Part shown: in pieces, positions 54,604-63,713 of the stretch
Layout of the letters: every line of letters starts with the position of its first letter
Position numbering within the stretch: position 1 is the first letter of the stretch
Source of the DNA: JBGSKV01 sp041740975
GTDB taxonomy: Bacteria > Bdellovibrionota_B > Oligoflexia > Oligoflexales > JALZUQ01
Assembly (NCBI GenBank): GCA_041740975.1
Contig: JBGSKV010000105.1
Location: 1 to 64,000 of the forward strand
Direction: 5' to 3'
Length of the DNA: 64,000 bases
Notes under the pieces: model-generated
The model's input: only the letters and a program-made list of their open reading frames with translations
What the model was told of the DNA's origin: nothing
Database searches by the model: none
Program-made: the position numbers and the translations under genes

Positions 54604-54896
54604 TGGAGGTAACAAGTTTGGCGGAGCCTCATTGTTGGAGATTTTGAACTTTGCGAAGTGTTGGTTTAAATCTCCCAGCACTGCATCCCGAGGGGGTTGT
54701 GAGCGCAGGACGCGCGAACACCAGTGCAGCCCGAGCAGGAGCTCTGGTTCAAATAAAAAACCCGGTGGCTAAGCGGGCAAGCGTACCCTCTGGATGCAGT
54801 GCTGGGAGATTTCAACCAACACTTCGTGAAAAATAAAAACTCCGCCTGTGAAAGGCGGAGTAAATTTAGATCTCCGGCCGCGCAGCGGCCGAAGAA
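54604..54896 (+). repeat. Structured intergenic repeat, copy C (left part missing)
   Basis: Homology to copies A and B begins inside segment S2 (GAGGTAACAAGTTTGGCGGAG, same orientation as copy B) and continues through S3 (arms 54651-54694 and 54786-54829), S4 (54840-54860) and S5 (to 54891). S1 and the left terminal repeat are absent. The S3 arms differ from copies A and B at many sites (for example GTCTCCAGAG replaced by GCATCC-GAG), but both arms have changed together, so the stem is preserved. The S3 loop (GGTTGTGAGCGCAGGACGCG and so on) is nearly unchanged. Confidence 0.82.
54830..54860 (-). terminator. Rho-independent terminator formed by hairpin S4 of copy C
   Basis: On the minus strand CTCCGCC-TTTCACA-GGCGGAG is followed by TTTTTATTTTTC. 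It lies downstream of the leucyl aminopeptidase stop at 54910. Confidence 0.7.
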
Positions 54897-54909
54897 TTAG
54901 ATTCTGGTC

Positions 54910-56457
54910 TTAACTACGTTTTTCATAGCGAAGACATGCTTCCGCCATCGTCTTCAAAGCAAATCCCGATCCACCTGGTGACGGGTATCCCACTGCTTTG
55001 CATTGCCAAGCCACTCCCGCTATATCCAAATGCACCCACTTCGTGTTCTCAACGAACTCCCGTAAGAATATTCCACCGATAATAGTTCCTGCCATCACAC
55101 CTGGTTTTGCAATATTTACGAGATCAGAACAATCACCCTTAATATCTTTTTCCATGTCTGGCCATAAAGGCAGTTGCCAGAAAGGCTCGCCAATATCTTT
55201 GGCAATCTTACAAACATATTCCGCCGATTCGTCGTCATTACTCATGACCGCACCGCCATTATGACCGAGAGCTTGTAGTACAGCGCCCGTCAAAGTTGCG
55301 GCGTTGATCATTAAGGCAGGTTTATAAGTGGTCGCGGCGAAGTTTAAAACATCTGCTAGTACCAAACGACCTTCCGCATCCGTATTGTCAATCATGACTG
55401 TTTTACCATTGCGCGCCGCAATGACGTCCCCTGGCTTCGTCGCTTCCCCCGAAGGCATGTTTTCGGCACAACCAATTATGCCCACCACTTTTGTAGGTGG
55501 ATTGAGTTGGGACAAATAACACATTGCACCCAGGACAGCCGCGCCACCTGACATATCGTATTTCATTTCGCCCATAGACTGGGATGGCTTCAAGCTAATG
55601 CCACCTGCGTCGAACGTCAGACCCTTGCCGATCAAAGCACAAGTTTGTGAATTATCTTTGCCGTCAATTTCCATAACGATCATACGCGCTGGAACTTTCG
55701 AGCCGCGAGAAACACTTAAAAATAAATGCATATTTTCTTTGAGAAGCGCCGCTTCATCGTAAATTTTACATTTAAACCCATAATCTTTGCCAAGTTCACT
55801 GGCAATCAACGCAAATTGCTCCGTATCCATCCAGTTGGCGGGCGCATCTTGCAGAAATCGCGTCAATAATGTCGCTTTACCCAACGCCAAAGTCTGATCT
55901 TTCTTTTCGTCCGAAATCGTTTCCAAAGAAACCATGGTCACTTTCTTCGGCGGCAATTTGGGGGCTTTTTTGGACGGCGCACGAAAAGCGTTCGTGTCGT
56001 AGTTCCCACTCGCGTAGCCCTCAAAAACACTCAATGCTTCGTAATCTTGCGGCACATGGATGGCAATATCGTCGAGCTTATAAGACGTCAGGCGCTTACC
56101 AACTTCGATCCCCCACTGTCTTGCGAGCTGTTTTGCCGATGACGAACCTTTTACAAGCGGCGTAATCAAATAATGTTTAAAATTGACCGTTAAATGCAGA
56201 CTTGCACTCTTGCCGTCCCAATGGGAATTCTCAACAAGTGTTTTGATCTCAGAAGAGTTGGCATCATGACAAAACACTTGGACGGTCGAATCGTCACTGT
56301 TTGAGTCTCCGTCTTTTCCTATTCGTACGCCAATGACATTGAGTTCGCAGGATGAAGAAGCGCTTGTCGCGAATTGCAGGTCCAAATCCTTGCTATACCA
56401 TTGGTATCCAACTGGTAATAATTTCTTCCAATGGTCTAGCGTCAATTTATGCGTCAT
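54910..56457 (-). CDS. pepA: Leucyl aminopeptidase (M17)
   Basis: A 515-residue protein whose C-terminal catalytic domain has the M17 signature NTDAEGRLVLADVL (about 365), the metal-binding GLTFDAGGISLKPS and KYDMSGGAAVLGAM. It removes N-terminal Leu and other residues in the cytosol; hexameric PepA homologues can also bind DNA. The N-terminal 170 residues are divergent. GAGGAG lies eight bases before the ATG. Its stop lies 49 bp from hairpin S4 of repeat copy C. Confidence 0.93.
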   Translation of the reverse strand: MTHKLTLDHWKKLLPVGYQWYSKDLDLQFATSASSSCELNVIGVRIGKDGDSNSDDSTVQVFCHDANSSEIKTLVENSHWDGKSASLHLTVNFKHYLITPLVKGSSSAKQLARQWGIEVGKRLTSYKLDDIAIHVPQDYEALSVFEGYASGNYDTNAFRAPSKKAPKLPPKKVTMVSLETISDEKKDQTLALGKATLLTRFLQDAPANWMDTEQFALIASELGKDYGFKCKIYDEAALLKENMHLFLSVSRGSKVPARMIVMEIDGKDNSQTCALIGKGLTFDAGGISLKPSQSMGEMKYDMSGGAAVLGAMCYLSQLNPPTKVVGIIGCAENMPSGEATKPGDVIAARNGKTVMIDNTDAEGRLVLADVLNFAATTYKPALMINAATLTGAVLQALGHNGGAVMSNDDESAEYVCKIAKDIGEPFWQLPLWPDMEKDIKGDCSDLVNIAKPGVMAGTIIGGIFLREFVENTKWVHLDIAGVAWQCKAVGYPSPGGSGFALKTMAEACLRYEKRS

Positions 56458-56553
56458 CTTCGGTGCTCCTCAATCAAAATAATCATCAACGCATAGTTAT
56501 AACTGATTGAACGACATGATGTCCATGAGGGATGGTGACCTGGCCGGGATTGG

Positions 56554-57492
56554 TTAAAGACTCTTCTTTCGAAGGTAAGACAGTGCCAAACCATCGCGCA
56601 ATCCGACTTTTGAGGCTTTGAAGGATGAGATTTCAAACTCTTCCATGATTTCGATCAGAATCAACGCACCGGCAATGATCACTTCTGACCGCTTTGCTGA
56701 GATATGAAAGGCTTTTCGAATCTTTTCGGGGGATTTCAGGCGGACAAGATCTTCAAATATTTCATGAAGATCCACCAGCGATACTTCATATTTGTGCAAA
56801 GGAACTTTCTCTTCATCATTCAAATATTTTGATATTTTGGCTAATGCCCGGCCCGTTCCCGAGGAAACAATTGCTTGTTTGATTTTTGCTTTTCGGAACG
56901 CTTTCGGCAAACTGTCCAGATAATCCGCAACACAGTCCTGCATTTTACGCAAATCGTTGGAGCGAAACAGACGGTCACGAGCGAATTTTTTCGTCAAAAT
57001 GACACAACCAATTGGCAACGACTCAAAACTTGGCCTTCCGTTGGCGCCTGACAGGATCAGTTCAGTCGAACCACCCCCAATATCAATACAGACCGTCGGT
57101 TTTTTTGAACAGTTGAACATCGTTTGAATGCCCGCAAAGACAAGTTTGGCTTCTTGCTTTGGCGATATCACTTTGATGTCCATATTTAAGAGTTTGTTGA
57201 CACTCTTGATAAAAGTTCTACCATTGTGCGCCAGTCGAAAAGCGAAAGTTGCTGCGCCAACGTAAACCGGATCAAAGCTCCGACTTTCTTTTTTCATTTC
57301 GCGTAACGTATTCATTAAACGTACTTGAGCTGCCCGAGTCAAATCACCTTTTTGATCAATGGAATCACCCAGGCGGATTGTACGTTTCATACGGAAAAGA
57401 GGTGAAAGGTGTCTGTCATGATCCAAAGTTGCGACGAGGAGATGGACGGAATTAGTTCCGACATCGATTGCGGCAACAGTAGGTGTACCCAT
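56554..57492 (-). CDS. ppx: Ppx/GppA-family phosphatase
   Basis: About 312 residues of the ASKHA fold: AAIDVGTNSVHLLVA (phosphate 1), the KRTIRLGDSID stretch, CIDIGGGSTELIL (phosphate 2) and VSSGTGRALA. It hydrolyses polyphosphate or pppGpp. The shorter length (E. coli Ppx 513) means the C-terminal HD-like domains are absent. The ATG at 57492 follows GAGGG; 57534 is a less likely start. Direct neighbour of ppk1 (55 bp), so synthesis and breakdown of polyphosphate are co-expressed. Confidence 0.9.
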   Translation of the reverse strand: MGTPTVAAIDVGTNSVHLLVATLDHDRHLSPLFRMKRTIRLGDSIDQKGDLTRAAQVRLMNTLREMKKESRSFDPVYVGAATFAFRLAHNGRTFIKSVNKLLNMDIKVISPKQEAKLVFAGIQTMFNCSKKPTVCIDIGGGSTELILSGANGRPSFESLPIGCVILTKKFARDRLFRSNDLRKMQDCVADYLDSLPKAFRKAKIKQAIVSSGTGRALAKISKYLNDEEKVPLHKYEVSLVDLHEIFEDLVRLKSPEKIRKAFHISAKRSEVIIAGALILIEIMEEFEISSFKASKVGLRDGLALSYLRKKSL

Positions 57493-57547
57493 GGCAGCCC
57501 TCAGTTTGAAGAAGTTCGTCTGATGATATGCCATCCAGCAAATTTAT

Positions 57548-59716
57548 TTAAGTTTTTTTTGCGGCCACAGGTCGTTTGCTGGTTCGCCCTTGATGCTTCG
57601 TAATTTTCAAAGCTTCGTCGTAAGGAAGGGATTTAACGCCGCGAGTTCGCGCGACTTGAATGAGATATTCTTGAGATCGAAACGCTTCGCCCTCACGCTC
57701 TTTTTGTCTGTACTCTCCGTTGGGCTCCATGACCCAGGCCCTCACGTTGTCTTTGAGACCGGAACCCAAGACCTCGTCTACGAGACCCGACTTTAAAGCT
57801 TCAGACTGAATAGGAGTCATCGCCTCGACGCGACGATCGAAATTGCGCGGCATCCAGTCAGCACTGGACAAATAAACACGTTTCGATCCCCCACTATGGA
57901 AGTAGAAGACCCGGGAATGTTCGAGAAAACGATCAATAATAGAAACGACAGATATATTTTCGCTGAGATCTTTCACCCCAGGGCGCAGTCGACAGATCCC
58001 TCGGATGATCAATTTGATTGTAACGCCAGCAGAGGAAGCAGCGTACAGCGCGTCGATAACTTCTTCATCAACCAATGAATTCATCTTGGCCATGATAAGT
58101 CCATCGCCAGATTTTTTGTGAAAATCAATCTCTTGATGAATGAGATCCAAAATTCCTTTTCGCATTCCCAAAGGAGAAATGATCAACTTCTTGAAAGTCG
58201 GTACCATAGACTCTTTAAGCTTTGCTATCTCACCACCTAAAATATTAAATCCGGTCAGAAAATTAAATAAGTTGGCCACATCTTCGCAAATCTGTTGGTC
58301 AGAAGTTAGAATACCTATGTCTGTGTAGAGTCGCGCCGTCGAAGTGTTGTAATTGCCTGTGGAGAGATGCGCGTACATCTTGAGCTGTTTACGTTCGCGC
58401 TTAATGATCAACGTCGATTTGACGTGGGTTTTAAGCCCAACAAATCCAAAAACAACATGTACGCCGGCTCTTTCCAGCTGTTGAGCCCATTCGATATTAT
58501 TAGACTCATCGAAGCGGGCTTTCAACTCGACCACCGCCGTAACTTGCTTACCCTTCTCAGCCGCGTTGATAAGTGAGTTCATGATCGGTGAGTCGCCTGA
58601 AGTACGATAAAGCGTTTGTTTTATGGCAATGACTTCTGGATCATCGGCCGCAGCATTCAGAAACTCGACGATAGGATAAAAACTATCGTAAGGGTGATGA
58701 AGTAAAATGTCCTGCTTACGGATCAATGAAAAAATCGACTCACTACTACTGAAAGCCGCAGGTAGCCGCGGATTGAAAGGCTTGAACTTGTCAGGTAATG
58801 GGAGATTGTGAAAAAAACTCAGCGAACTAAGTCCAATCATCCCCGGCATCTTAAAAACGGTTTCTAAATCCACCTTCCAAGTCGAGCAAACTTTAGCTAA
58901 GACGTCAGGCTCAACTTGTTGTGTGATCTCCAAGCGAACTATTTCTTTTTGACGACTTTCTGTCATCTCTTTTTTGACAGCAGCGAGCAAGTCTACAACT
59001 TCATTCTCCAATAGTTCGTAGTCTAGATTTCGTATCACTCGCATCACAGCCGTGGACTCACACTTGAAGCCCAGAAAGAGACTTTCAATATGATTGGCAA
59101 TGATATTTTCAATGCTAATAAACTTTAGGTCGGCCTTTGAACCAGTTTTGATTTGGTAAAATCTAGGCAGAATTTTTGGAATCTGCACGATACCCAGCAA
59201 AGGAAGCAAATCTTTGCGGGCCGTTTGCGTCTTAAATTTGGAAACCAAATAAATTTCCAAATTCGAAAGAAAAGGTGCGGGGTGGCCAGGGTCAATGGCC
59301 ATCGGAGTCAAAACTGGCTTTATATTTTCATGAAAGTGCTTTTCTATTTCAGATTTATATTTATCCTCGAGAGATCCAAACTCGACGATCTCAATATTTT
59401 TCGCCTTCATGGCAGGCAAGATGATGTCGTGATAGAACTCATATTGTTTTGGAGTGAGACGTTTTACGGTTTTTGCGATTTGTTCATACGATTTGCGCGC
59501 CGCTTCGATGTCAGGATATTCTACTGACGTTAGCTCCTCGGCTATCATGTGCTGTAGGCCTGCCACTCGCACCATGAAGAATTCGTCTAAGTTCGAAGAA
59601 AATATAGATAGAAATTTTACTTTCTCAAGGGTGGGCGTATCGTCACGACGAGCTTCTTCCAGGACACGTTCGTTGAATGCAAGCCAGCTTAATTCGCGAT
59701 CGATATATTTATCCAT
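57548..59716 (-). CDS. ppk1: Polyphosphate kinase 1
   Basis: A 722-residue protein: N-terminal DKYIDRELSWLAFNERVLEEA, then LSIFSSNLDEFFMVRV, the PHPYDSF-like LLHHPYDSFYPI, catalytic His in YAHLSTGNYNTSTARLYTDIG (about 420), and a C-terminal FYFHSGGSKRVYLSSADWMPRN. It makes polyphosphate from ATP. It ends in a basic tail (KSLPYDEALKITKHQGR and KR residues). It leads the ppk1-ppx operon. Confidence 0.96.
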   Translation of the reverse strand: MDKYIDRELSWLAFNERVLEEARRDDTPTLEKVKFLSIFSSNLDEFFMVRVAGLQHMIAEELTSVEYPDIEAARKSYEQIAKTVKRLTPKQYEFYHDIILPAMKAKNIEIVEFGSLEDKYKSEIEKHFHENIKPVLTPMAIDPGHPAPFLSNLEIYLVSKFKTQTARKDLLPLLGIVQIPKILPRFYQIKTGSKADLKFISIENIIANHIESLFLGFKCESTAVMRVIRNLDYELLENEVVDLLAAVKKEMTESRQKEIVRLEITQQVEPDVLAKVCSTWKVDLETVFKMPGMIGLSSLSFFHNLPLPDKFKPFNPRLPAAFSSSESIFSLIRKQDILLHHPYDSFYPIVEFLNAAADDPEVIAIKQTLYRTSGDSPIMNSLINAAEKGKQVTAVVELKARFDESNNIEWAQQLERAGVHVVFGFVGLKTHVKSTLIIKRERKQLKMYAHLSTGNYNTSTARLYTDIGILTSDQQICEDVANLFNFLTGFNILGGEIAKLKESMVPTFKKLIISPLGMRKGILDLIHQEIDFHKKSGDGLIMAKMNSLVDEEVIDALYAASSAGVTIKLIIRGICRLRPGVKDLSENISVVSIIDRFLEHSRVFYFHSGGSKRVYLSSADWMPRNFDRRVEAMTPIQSEALKSGLVDEVLGSGLKDNVRAWVMEPNGEYRQKEREGEAFRSQEYLIQVARTRGVKSLPYDEALKITKHQGRTSKRPVAAKKT

Positions 59717-59882
59717 GCAAAGTGAATGACATTTTTTTAGTCAGAGAGCAAGATTAAGTTTTGGCAAAGGCGCGGGATTGACGCAATAAAAACGATTCAA
59801 ATCATAGGCAAATGCGCCTTGCCTTAAGTATCCGACCGAGCCATATTACCTGACATCAAGTCGACTTTTAGGAGGAGCTGCC

Positions 59883-61142
59883 GTGACTGCCATTGCCCAT
59901 ATTCATGCGCGAGAAATTTTAGATTCTCGTGGTTTTCCAACCGTTGAGGTCGAGGTCAAAACTGATACCGGAGTGATGGGGCGAGCGGCTGTTCCCTCTG
60001 GAGCATCAACCGGAGAGTTTGAAGCCTGCGAACTTCGAGATGGTGGTGCGCGTTACTTGGGTAAGGGCACCATGAATGCCGTCAAAAATGTAAACACGAT
60101 CATTGCACCTAAGCTAAAAGGTGTCGATGTCACTCAACAAGAAAAAATTGACCAGTTAATGATCCAGTTAGATGGGACTGATAATAAATCCAATTTAGGC
60201 GCGAACGCTATCTTAGGAGTTTCTTTGGCGTGCGCGAAAGCCGCCGCTGCATCCGCTAAACTTCCTCTCTATCGGTACCTTGGTCAAGACCACACACCAA
60301 AGATCCCCATTCCAATGATGAATATTTTAAATGGTGGCGCTCATGCTGACAACAACGTCGATTTCCAGGAGATTATGATTATGCCAGTGGGAGCGCCTAG
60401 TTTCCGCGAAGCACTTCGCTGGGGATCTGAAGTTTTTCACACGCTCAAAAAAGTCCTACTCAAAAACAAACTTGCCACCGGAGTTGGCGATGAAGGTGGC
60501 TTCGCACCTGATCTGAAGTCCAATGAAGATGCCATCAAACTTGTCCTTGAGGCCGTAAATCAAGCCGGATACACAACCGACCAAATCAAATTAGCCCTAG
60601 ACGTGGCAGCCTCTTCCTTCTGTAAAGATGGTAAATATATTCTCGAAGGCGAAGGTAAAACACTAAATTCTGACGAGATGGTCTCTTGGCTCATAGAACT
60701 CACCAAGAAATTTCCCATTGTTTCCATTGAGGATGGTTTAGACGAGCATGATTGGGCTGGTTTTAAGAAATTAACGGCCGCAATCGGCGGAAAAGTCCAA
60801 ATTGTAGGAGATGACCTCTTCGTAACCAATCCTAAGCTATTGAAGCGTGGCATCGAAGAAAAAGCAGCAAATGCAATTTTGATTAAGCTCAATCAGATAG
60901 GCACAGTTACGGAAACAATCGAAGCATTGGACATGGCCAGAGAGCATGGCTTTGCCGCCGTTGTGTCCCATCGCTCGGGTGAAACAGAAGACACAAGCAT
61001 CGCTGACCTCGCAGTCGCGGCCGGCTTAGGACAAATCAAAACGGGTTCACTGTGTAGAACGGATCGGGTTTGCAAATATAATCAACTTCTTCGCATTGAA
61101 GAGGATTTGGGCGCCCATGCGTTCTATAAGTTTAAGCATTAA
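59883..61142 (+). CDS. eno: Enolase
   Basis: A 419-residue glycolytic enzyme: HAREILDSRGFPTVEVEV, PSGASTGEFEACELRDG, GDEGGFAP, SIEDGLDEHDWAGF, LIKLNQIGTVTET and the active-site Lys/His/Ser stretch VVSHRSGETEDTSIADLAVA. It converts 2-phosphoglycerate to phosphoenolpyruvate. The start is GTG preceded by AGGAGGAG. The C-terminus ends shortly after LRIEEDLG. The M28 peptidase gene begins inside its 3' end. Confidence 0.97.
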   Translation: MTAIAHIHAREILDSRGFPTVEVEVKTDTGVMGRAAVPSGASTGEFEACELRDGGARYLGKGTMNAVKNVNTIIAPKLKGVDVTQQEKIDQLMIQLDGTDNKSNLGANAILGVSLACAKAAAASAKLPLYRYLGQDHTPKIPIPMMNILNGGAHADNNVDFQEIMIMPVGAPSFREALRWGSEVFHTLKKVLLKNKLATGVGDEGGFAPDLKSNEDAIKLVLEAVNQAGYTTDQIKLALDVAASSFCKDGKYILEGEGKTLNSDEMVSWLIELTKKFPIVSIEDGLDEHDWAGFKKLTAAIGGKVQIVGDDLFVTNPKLLKRGIEEKAANAILIKLNQIGTVTETIEALDMAREHGFAAVVSHRSGETEDTSIADLAVAAGLGQIKTGSLCRTDRVCKYNQLLRIEEDLGAHAFYKFKH

Positions 61143-62217
61143 GGCGCGCATTATTTTAGCTGTCGTCTTTTTCACCGCGTTGATTCTAATGGCTAGGTCT
61201 TTTTATGGTTCTGATTCGTCTCAAGCTGACTTGGCAAAGAAACCATTTCAGTTAGACGAATTGCAAGCGAAAGATGATCTTGCTGTTTTTACGAAATTTC
61301 CGCACCCCTTTGGTTCCGAATATCAAAAGACCGTTGCGCAATACTTCTTACAGCGCATGCGCGCGATCGGATTTGAGGTGGCACTCCAAAGCTTTGAAGC
61401 GGACGTACCTGTTCCACAAGAACACTCCATGAGCCCCCTGACAAAATCTCTAAAAGGCGAGAATGTCCTTGCCTACGACACTTCGATTTTACAAAAACCG
61501 TGCGTTGTCCTTGTTGGTTCGCACTATGATACAAAAATCGTCCCTGGAATGTCTTATGTTGGCGCAAATGATGGGGGATCCTCTTCCGTACTTCTTATGC
61601 AGTTATTGCCCTACCTCAACAAAATGACCGCGTCTCTTCCCGTTTCCCAGCAGAGTGAAGCGTGTGGGATTGTATCCGTGTGGTTTGATGGTGAAGAATC
61701 GCAGCTCGAGGGTTGGATGGACGGTGAACTATCACACCCAGCCAGGATAAAAGATAACACCTATGGCAGTCGACATTTTGTAAGTGAACTTTCAGCATGT
61801 AGTTGGCATCAAACTCCAATGAAATGCTTAGCTTTGGGAGACAAAAAAATTCCAGTCGTTGGACTTGTGCTTTTTGATTTAGTGGGAAGTCGCGACATTG
61901 TTTTTAGCCTAGACTTGGAATCGACATCGGCATTGTCAAAGGAGTTAGGCGATGCGGCAAAGACTTTAGGGTTAGACGATCGTCTCACTCCTCACTGGAC
62001 GAATATTGAGGATGACCATATTCCCTTTGTGAAAGCCGGGATACCTGCACTGAACATTATCGACTTTACCCACTTAGACACCTGGCATCGAGATGGTGAC
62101 ACGGTCCAAAATATTTCCTTAGAAAGCATAGAAACAGCTGGTATTTTAGGTAGTTATGTCATTAGCCGACTCCTCCTCGCCCCTCAAGATTTTCTAAAAT
62201 CAGCCGAGAACCTTTGA
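61117..62217 (+). CDS. M28-family peptidase / glutaminyl cyclase-like, membrane-anchored
   Basis: About 366 residues with an N-terminal hydrophobic segment (about 10-27), so it is exported or anchored with its active site outside. Zinc-site motifs are VLVGSHYDTK, GANDGGSSSVLL (Asp ligand), WFDGEESQL (Glu) and IEDDHIPFVKAGIPALNIID (C-terminal His). The overall layout resembles M28 aminopeptidases and glutaminyl-peptide cyclotransferase. The ATG at 61117 overlaps eno by 26 bp; the longer reading from 61096 is less natural. It is probably co-transcribed with eno. Confidence 0.85.
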   Translation: MRSISLSIKARIILAVVFFTALILMARSFYGSDSSQADLAKKPFQLDELQAKDDLAVFTKFPHPFGSEYQKTVAQYFLQRMRAIGFEVALQSFEADVPVPQEHSMSPLTKSLKGENVLAYDTSILQKPCVVLVGSHYDTKIVPGMSYVGANDGGSSSVLLMQLLPYLNKMTASLPVSQQSEACGIVSVWFDGEESQLEGWMDGELSHPARIKDNTYGSRHFVSELSACSWHQTPMKCLALGDKKIPVVGLVLFDLVGSRDIVFSLDLESTSALSKELGDAAKTLGLDDRLTPHWTNIEDDHIPFVKAGIPALNIIDFTHLDTWHRDGDTVQNISLESIETAGILGSYVISRLLLAPQDFLKSAENL

Positions 62218-62279
62218 GACGGAAGTGCCGCCCTAAAGGCGACTACAAGACAGCGCACCACTCATTACGAGCGATCGGC

Positions 62280-62801
62280 ATGAACGAAATCTTACAATTC
62301 GGCAAACTCAATCTGAAGATCGAGAAAGAACCGCATCAGGTGACTTATCATTTTCAAGGTGAAGTTGACGAACATTTCAATCAAGCTGATGTACCACGCA
62401 TCAAATCAGAAATGATTATTTTTGATTTGAAAGAGATATACAATTTCAATTCTTGCGGTATTCGCGAATGGATATATTTTTTGAATGCTATGCAAGACAC
62501 TCAAAAAGGTGGTCAAATAGTATTCCGTCGCTGTTCAGTGACGATGATGGATCAGATCAATATGATCCCAAACACACTTGGCAATGCGACTATCGAATCT
62601 TTTTTCGCTCCCTACTATTGCAACCGCTGCGACATTGGCAATGTTGATAAGCTCATTTACTTTCAAGATAAACAAGAACAGCTTGCTAATTCAGAAGCTC
62701 CAAAATTTAACTGCCCAAAATGTACATCCGAATTAGAATTTGATGCTATTGAAGATGTTTATTTTACCTTTGCCCACGATACGATTCCCAAAGCTGGATA
62801 A
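62280..62801 (+). CDS. STAS-like domain with C-terminal zinc ribbon
   Basis: About 173 residues. A STAS/SpoIIAA-like fold (ILQFGKLNLKIEK, then FDLKEIYNFNSCGIREWIYFL, the position where STAS proteins have a phospho-acceptor) is followed by two Cys pairs, CNRC and CPKC, that form a zinc ribbon. It may be an anti-sigma or phosphorelay antagonist-like regulator with RNA/DNA or metal contact; this is a structural reading only. The ATG at 62280 is chosen because the upstream extension from 62214 is basic and unlike the family; no strong ribosome binding site. The gene ends one base before the convergent MTA phosphorylase stop. Confidence 0.65.
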   Translation: MNEILQFGKLNLKIEKEPHQVTYHFQGEVDEHFNQADVPRIKSEMIIFDLKEIYNFNSCGIREWIYFLNAMQDTQKGGQIVFRRCSVTMMDQINMIPNTLGNATIESFFAPYYCNRCDIGNVDKLIYFQDKQEQLANSEAPKFNCPKCTSELEFDAIEDVYFTFAHDTIPKAG

Positions 62802-63674
62802 TCAAAAATACCGCGCATACAAGCAATTTAGCCGCCGTTTTTGGTCTTCTGTCATTTGATCAAATGGAGTCAAAACAGAAGTCTTCGCGGAATTCAAAGA
62901 CTGCGCCTCAGAGTACTGCGGAAGCAGCTTTGACAAATTGCGAACAATCTTTTGCGCAATGTGACCATTCTTACGCATAATATCTAAAACAGCTTCCACA
63001 GATACATGGCCTTCTGCATCGTTCCAGCAATCAAAATCCGTCACCATCGCCAACAGCGCATAAGACATTTCCGCCTCTTGGGCTAACTTCGCTTCCGGTA
63101 CTGAGGTCATACCAATCACAGAACCTTCCATTGCGCGTCGATAGTATTCAGACTCCGCTTTGGTCGAAAACTGCGGACCTTCCATACAAATATAAGTCCC
63201 ATTGATGTGCAAAGTGGATTCTGGCGCTGCACTTTTACGGATTAAGTCTCGCATTTCCTCACAAAACGGGTGAGCGCTACTAAAGTGTCCAACGACGCCT
63301 TGGCCCATAAAAGTTCCAAGCCGGGACTTGCTGGTATGATCAATGATCTGGTCAGGCAAATGGAAATGGCCGGGACGAATATTGGACCGCAAACTTCCCA
63401 CTGCACTTATAGCAGCGACATGCGTGACACCTAACATTTTTAAAGCGCAAATATTGGCGCGATAATTCACTTCGTGAGGCAAAAGATGATGCGTCCGTCC
63501 ATGTCGTGCGATGAAGAATACTCGCCTGCTATCCATCTCAATCTCTCGGATCTTATCACTTGGATCACCAAACGGTGTTTCCACCGTGTGTTCATCGATC
63601 ACTTTGGCATCGGAAATGCTATAGAGACCCGACCCACCAATAACTCCAAGCTTTGTCTCAAATCGCTGCGCCAC
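62802..63674 (-). CDS. mtnP: S-methyl-5'-thioadenosine phosphorylase
   Basis: About 290 residues of the PNP/MTAP family: LGVIGGSGLYSI, FIARHGRTHHLLPHEVNYRANI, AISAVGSLRSNIRPG, TYICMEGPQFSTKAESEYYR and the MTAP-specific IGMTSVPEAKLAQEAEMSYALLAMVTDFDCWN. It cleaves methylthioadenosine to adenine and methylthioribose-1-phosphate in methionine salvage. I prefer the GTG at 63674, eight bases after GGAGG; a TTG at 63689 would begin inside that site. Confidence 0.9.
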   Translation of the reverse strand: MAQRFETKLGVIGGSGLYSISDAKVIDEHTVETPFGDPSDKIREIEMDSRRVFFIARHGRTHHLLPHEVNYRANICALKMLGVTHVAAISAVGSLRSNIRPGHFHLPDQIIDHTSKSRLGTFMGQGVVGHFSSAHPFCEEMRDLIRKSAAPESTLHINGTYICMEGPQFSTKAESEYYRRAMEGSVIGMTSVPEAKLAQEAEMSYALLAMVTDFDCWNDAEGHVSVEAVLDIMRKNGHIAQKIVRNLSKLLPQYSEAQSLNSAKTSVLTPFDQMTEDQKRRLNCLYARYF

Positions 63675-63713
63675 TACGAAATCCTCCAAGGATAAACCCG
63701 GCGGAGCATATCG

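Noticed and set aside
59778..59806. TTGACG upstream of eno as a sigma-70 promoter
   Set aside because: No acceptable -10 hexamer is found 16-18 nt downstream.
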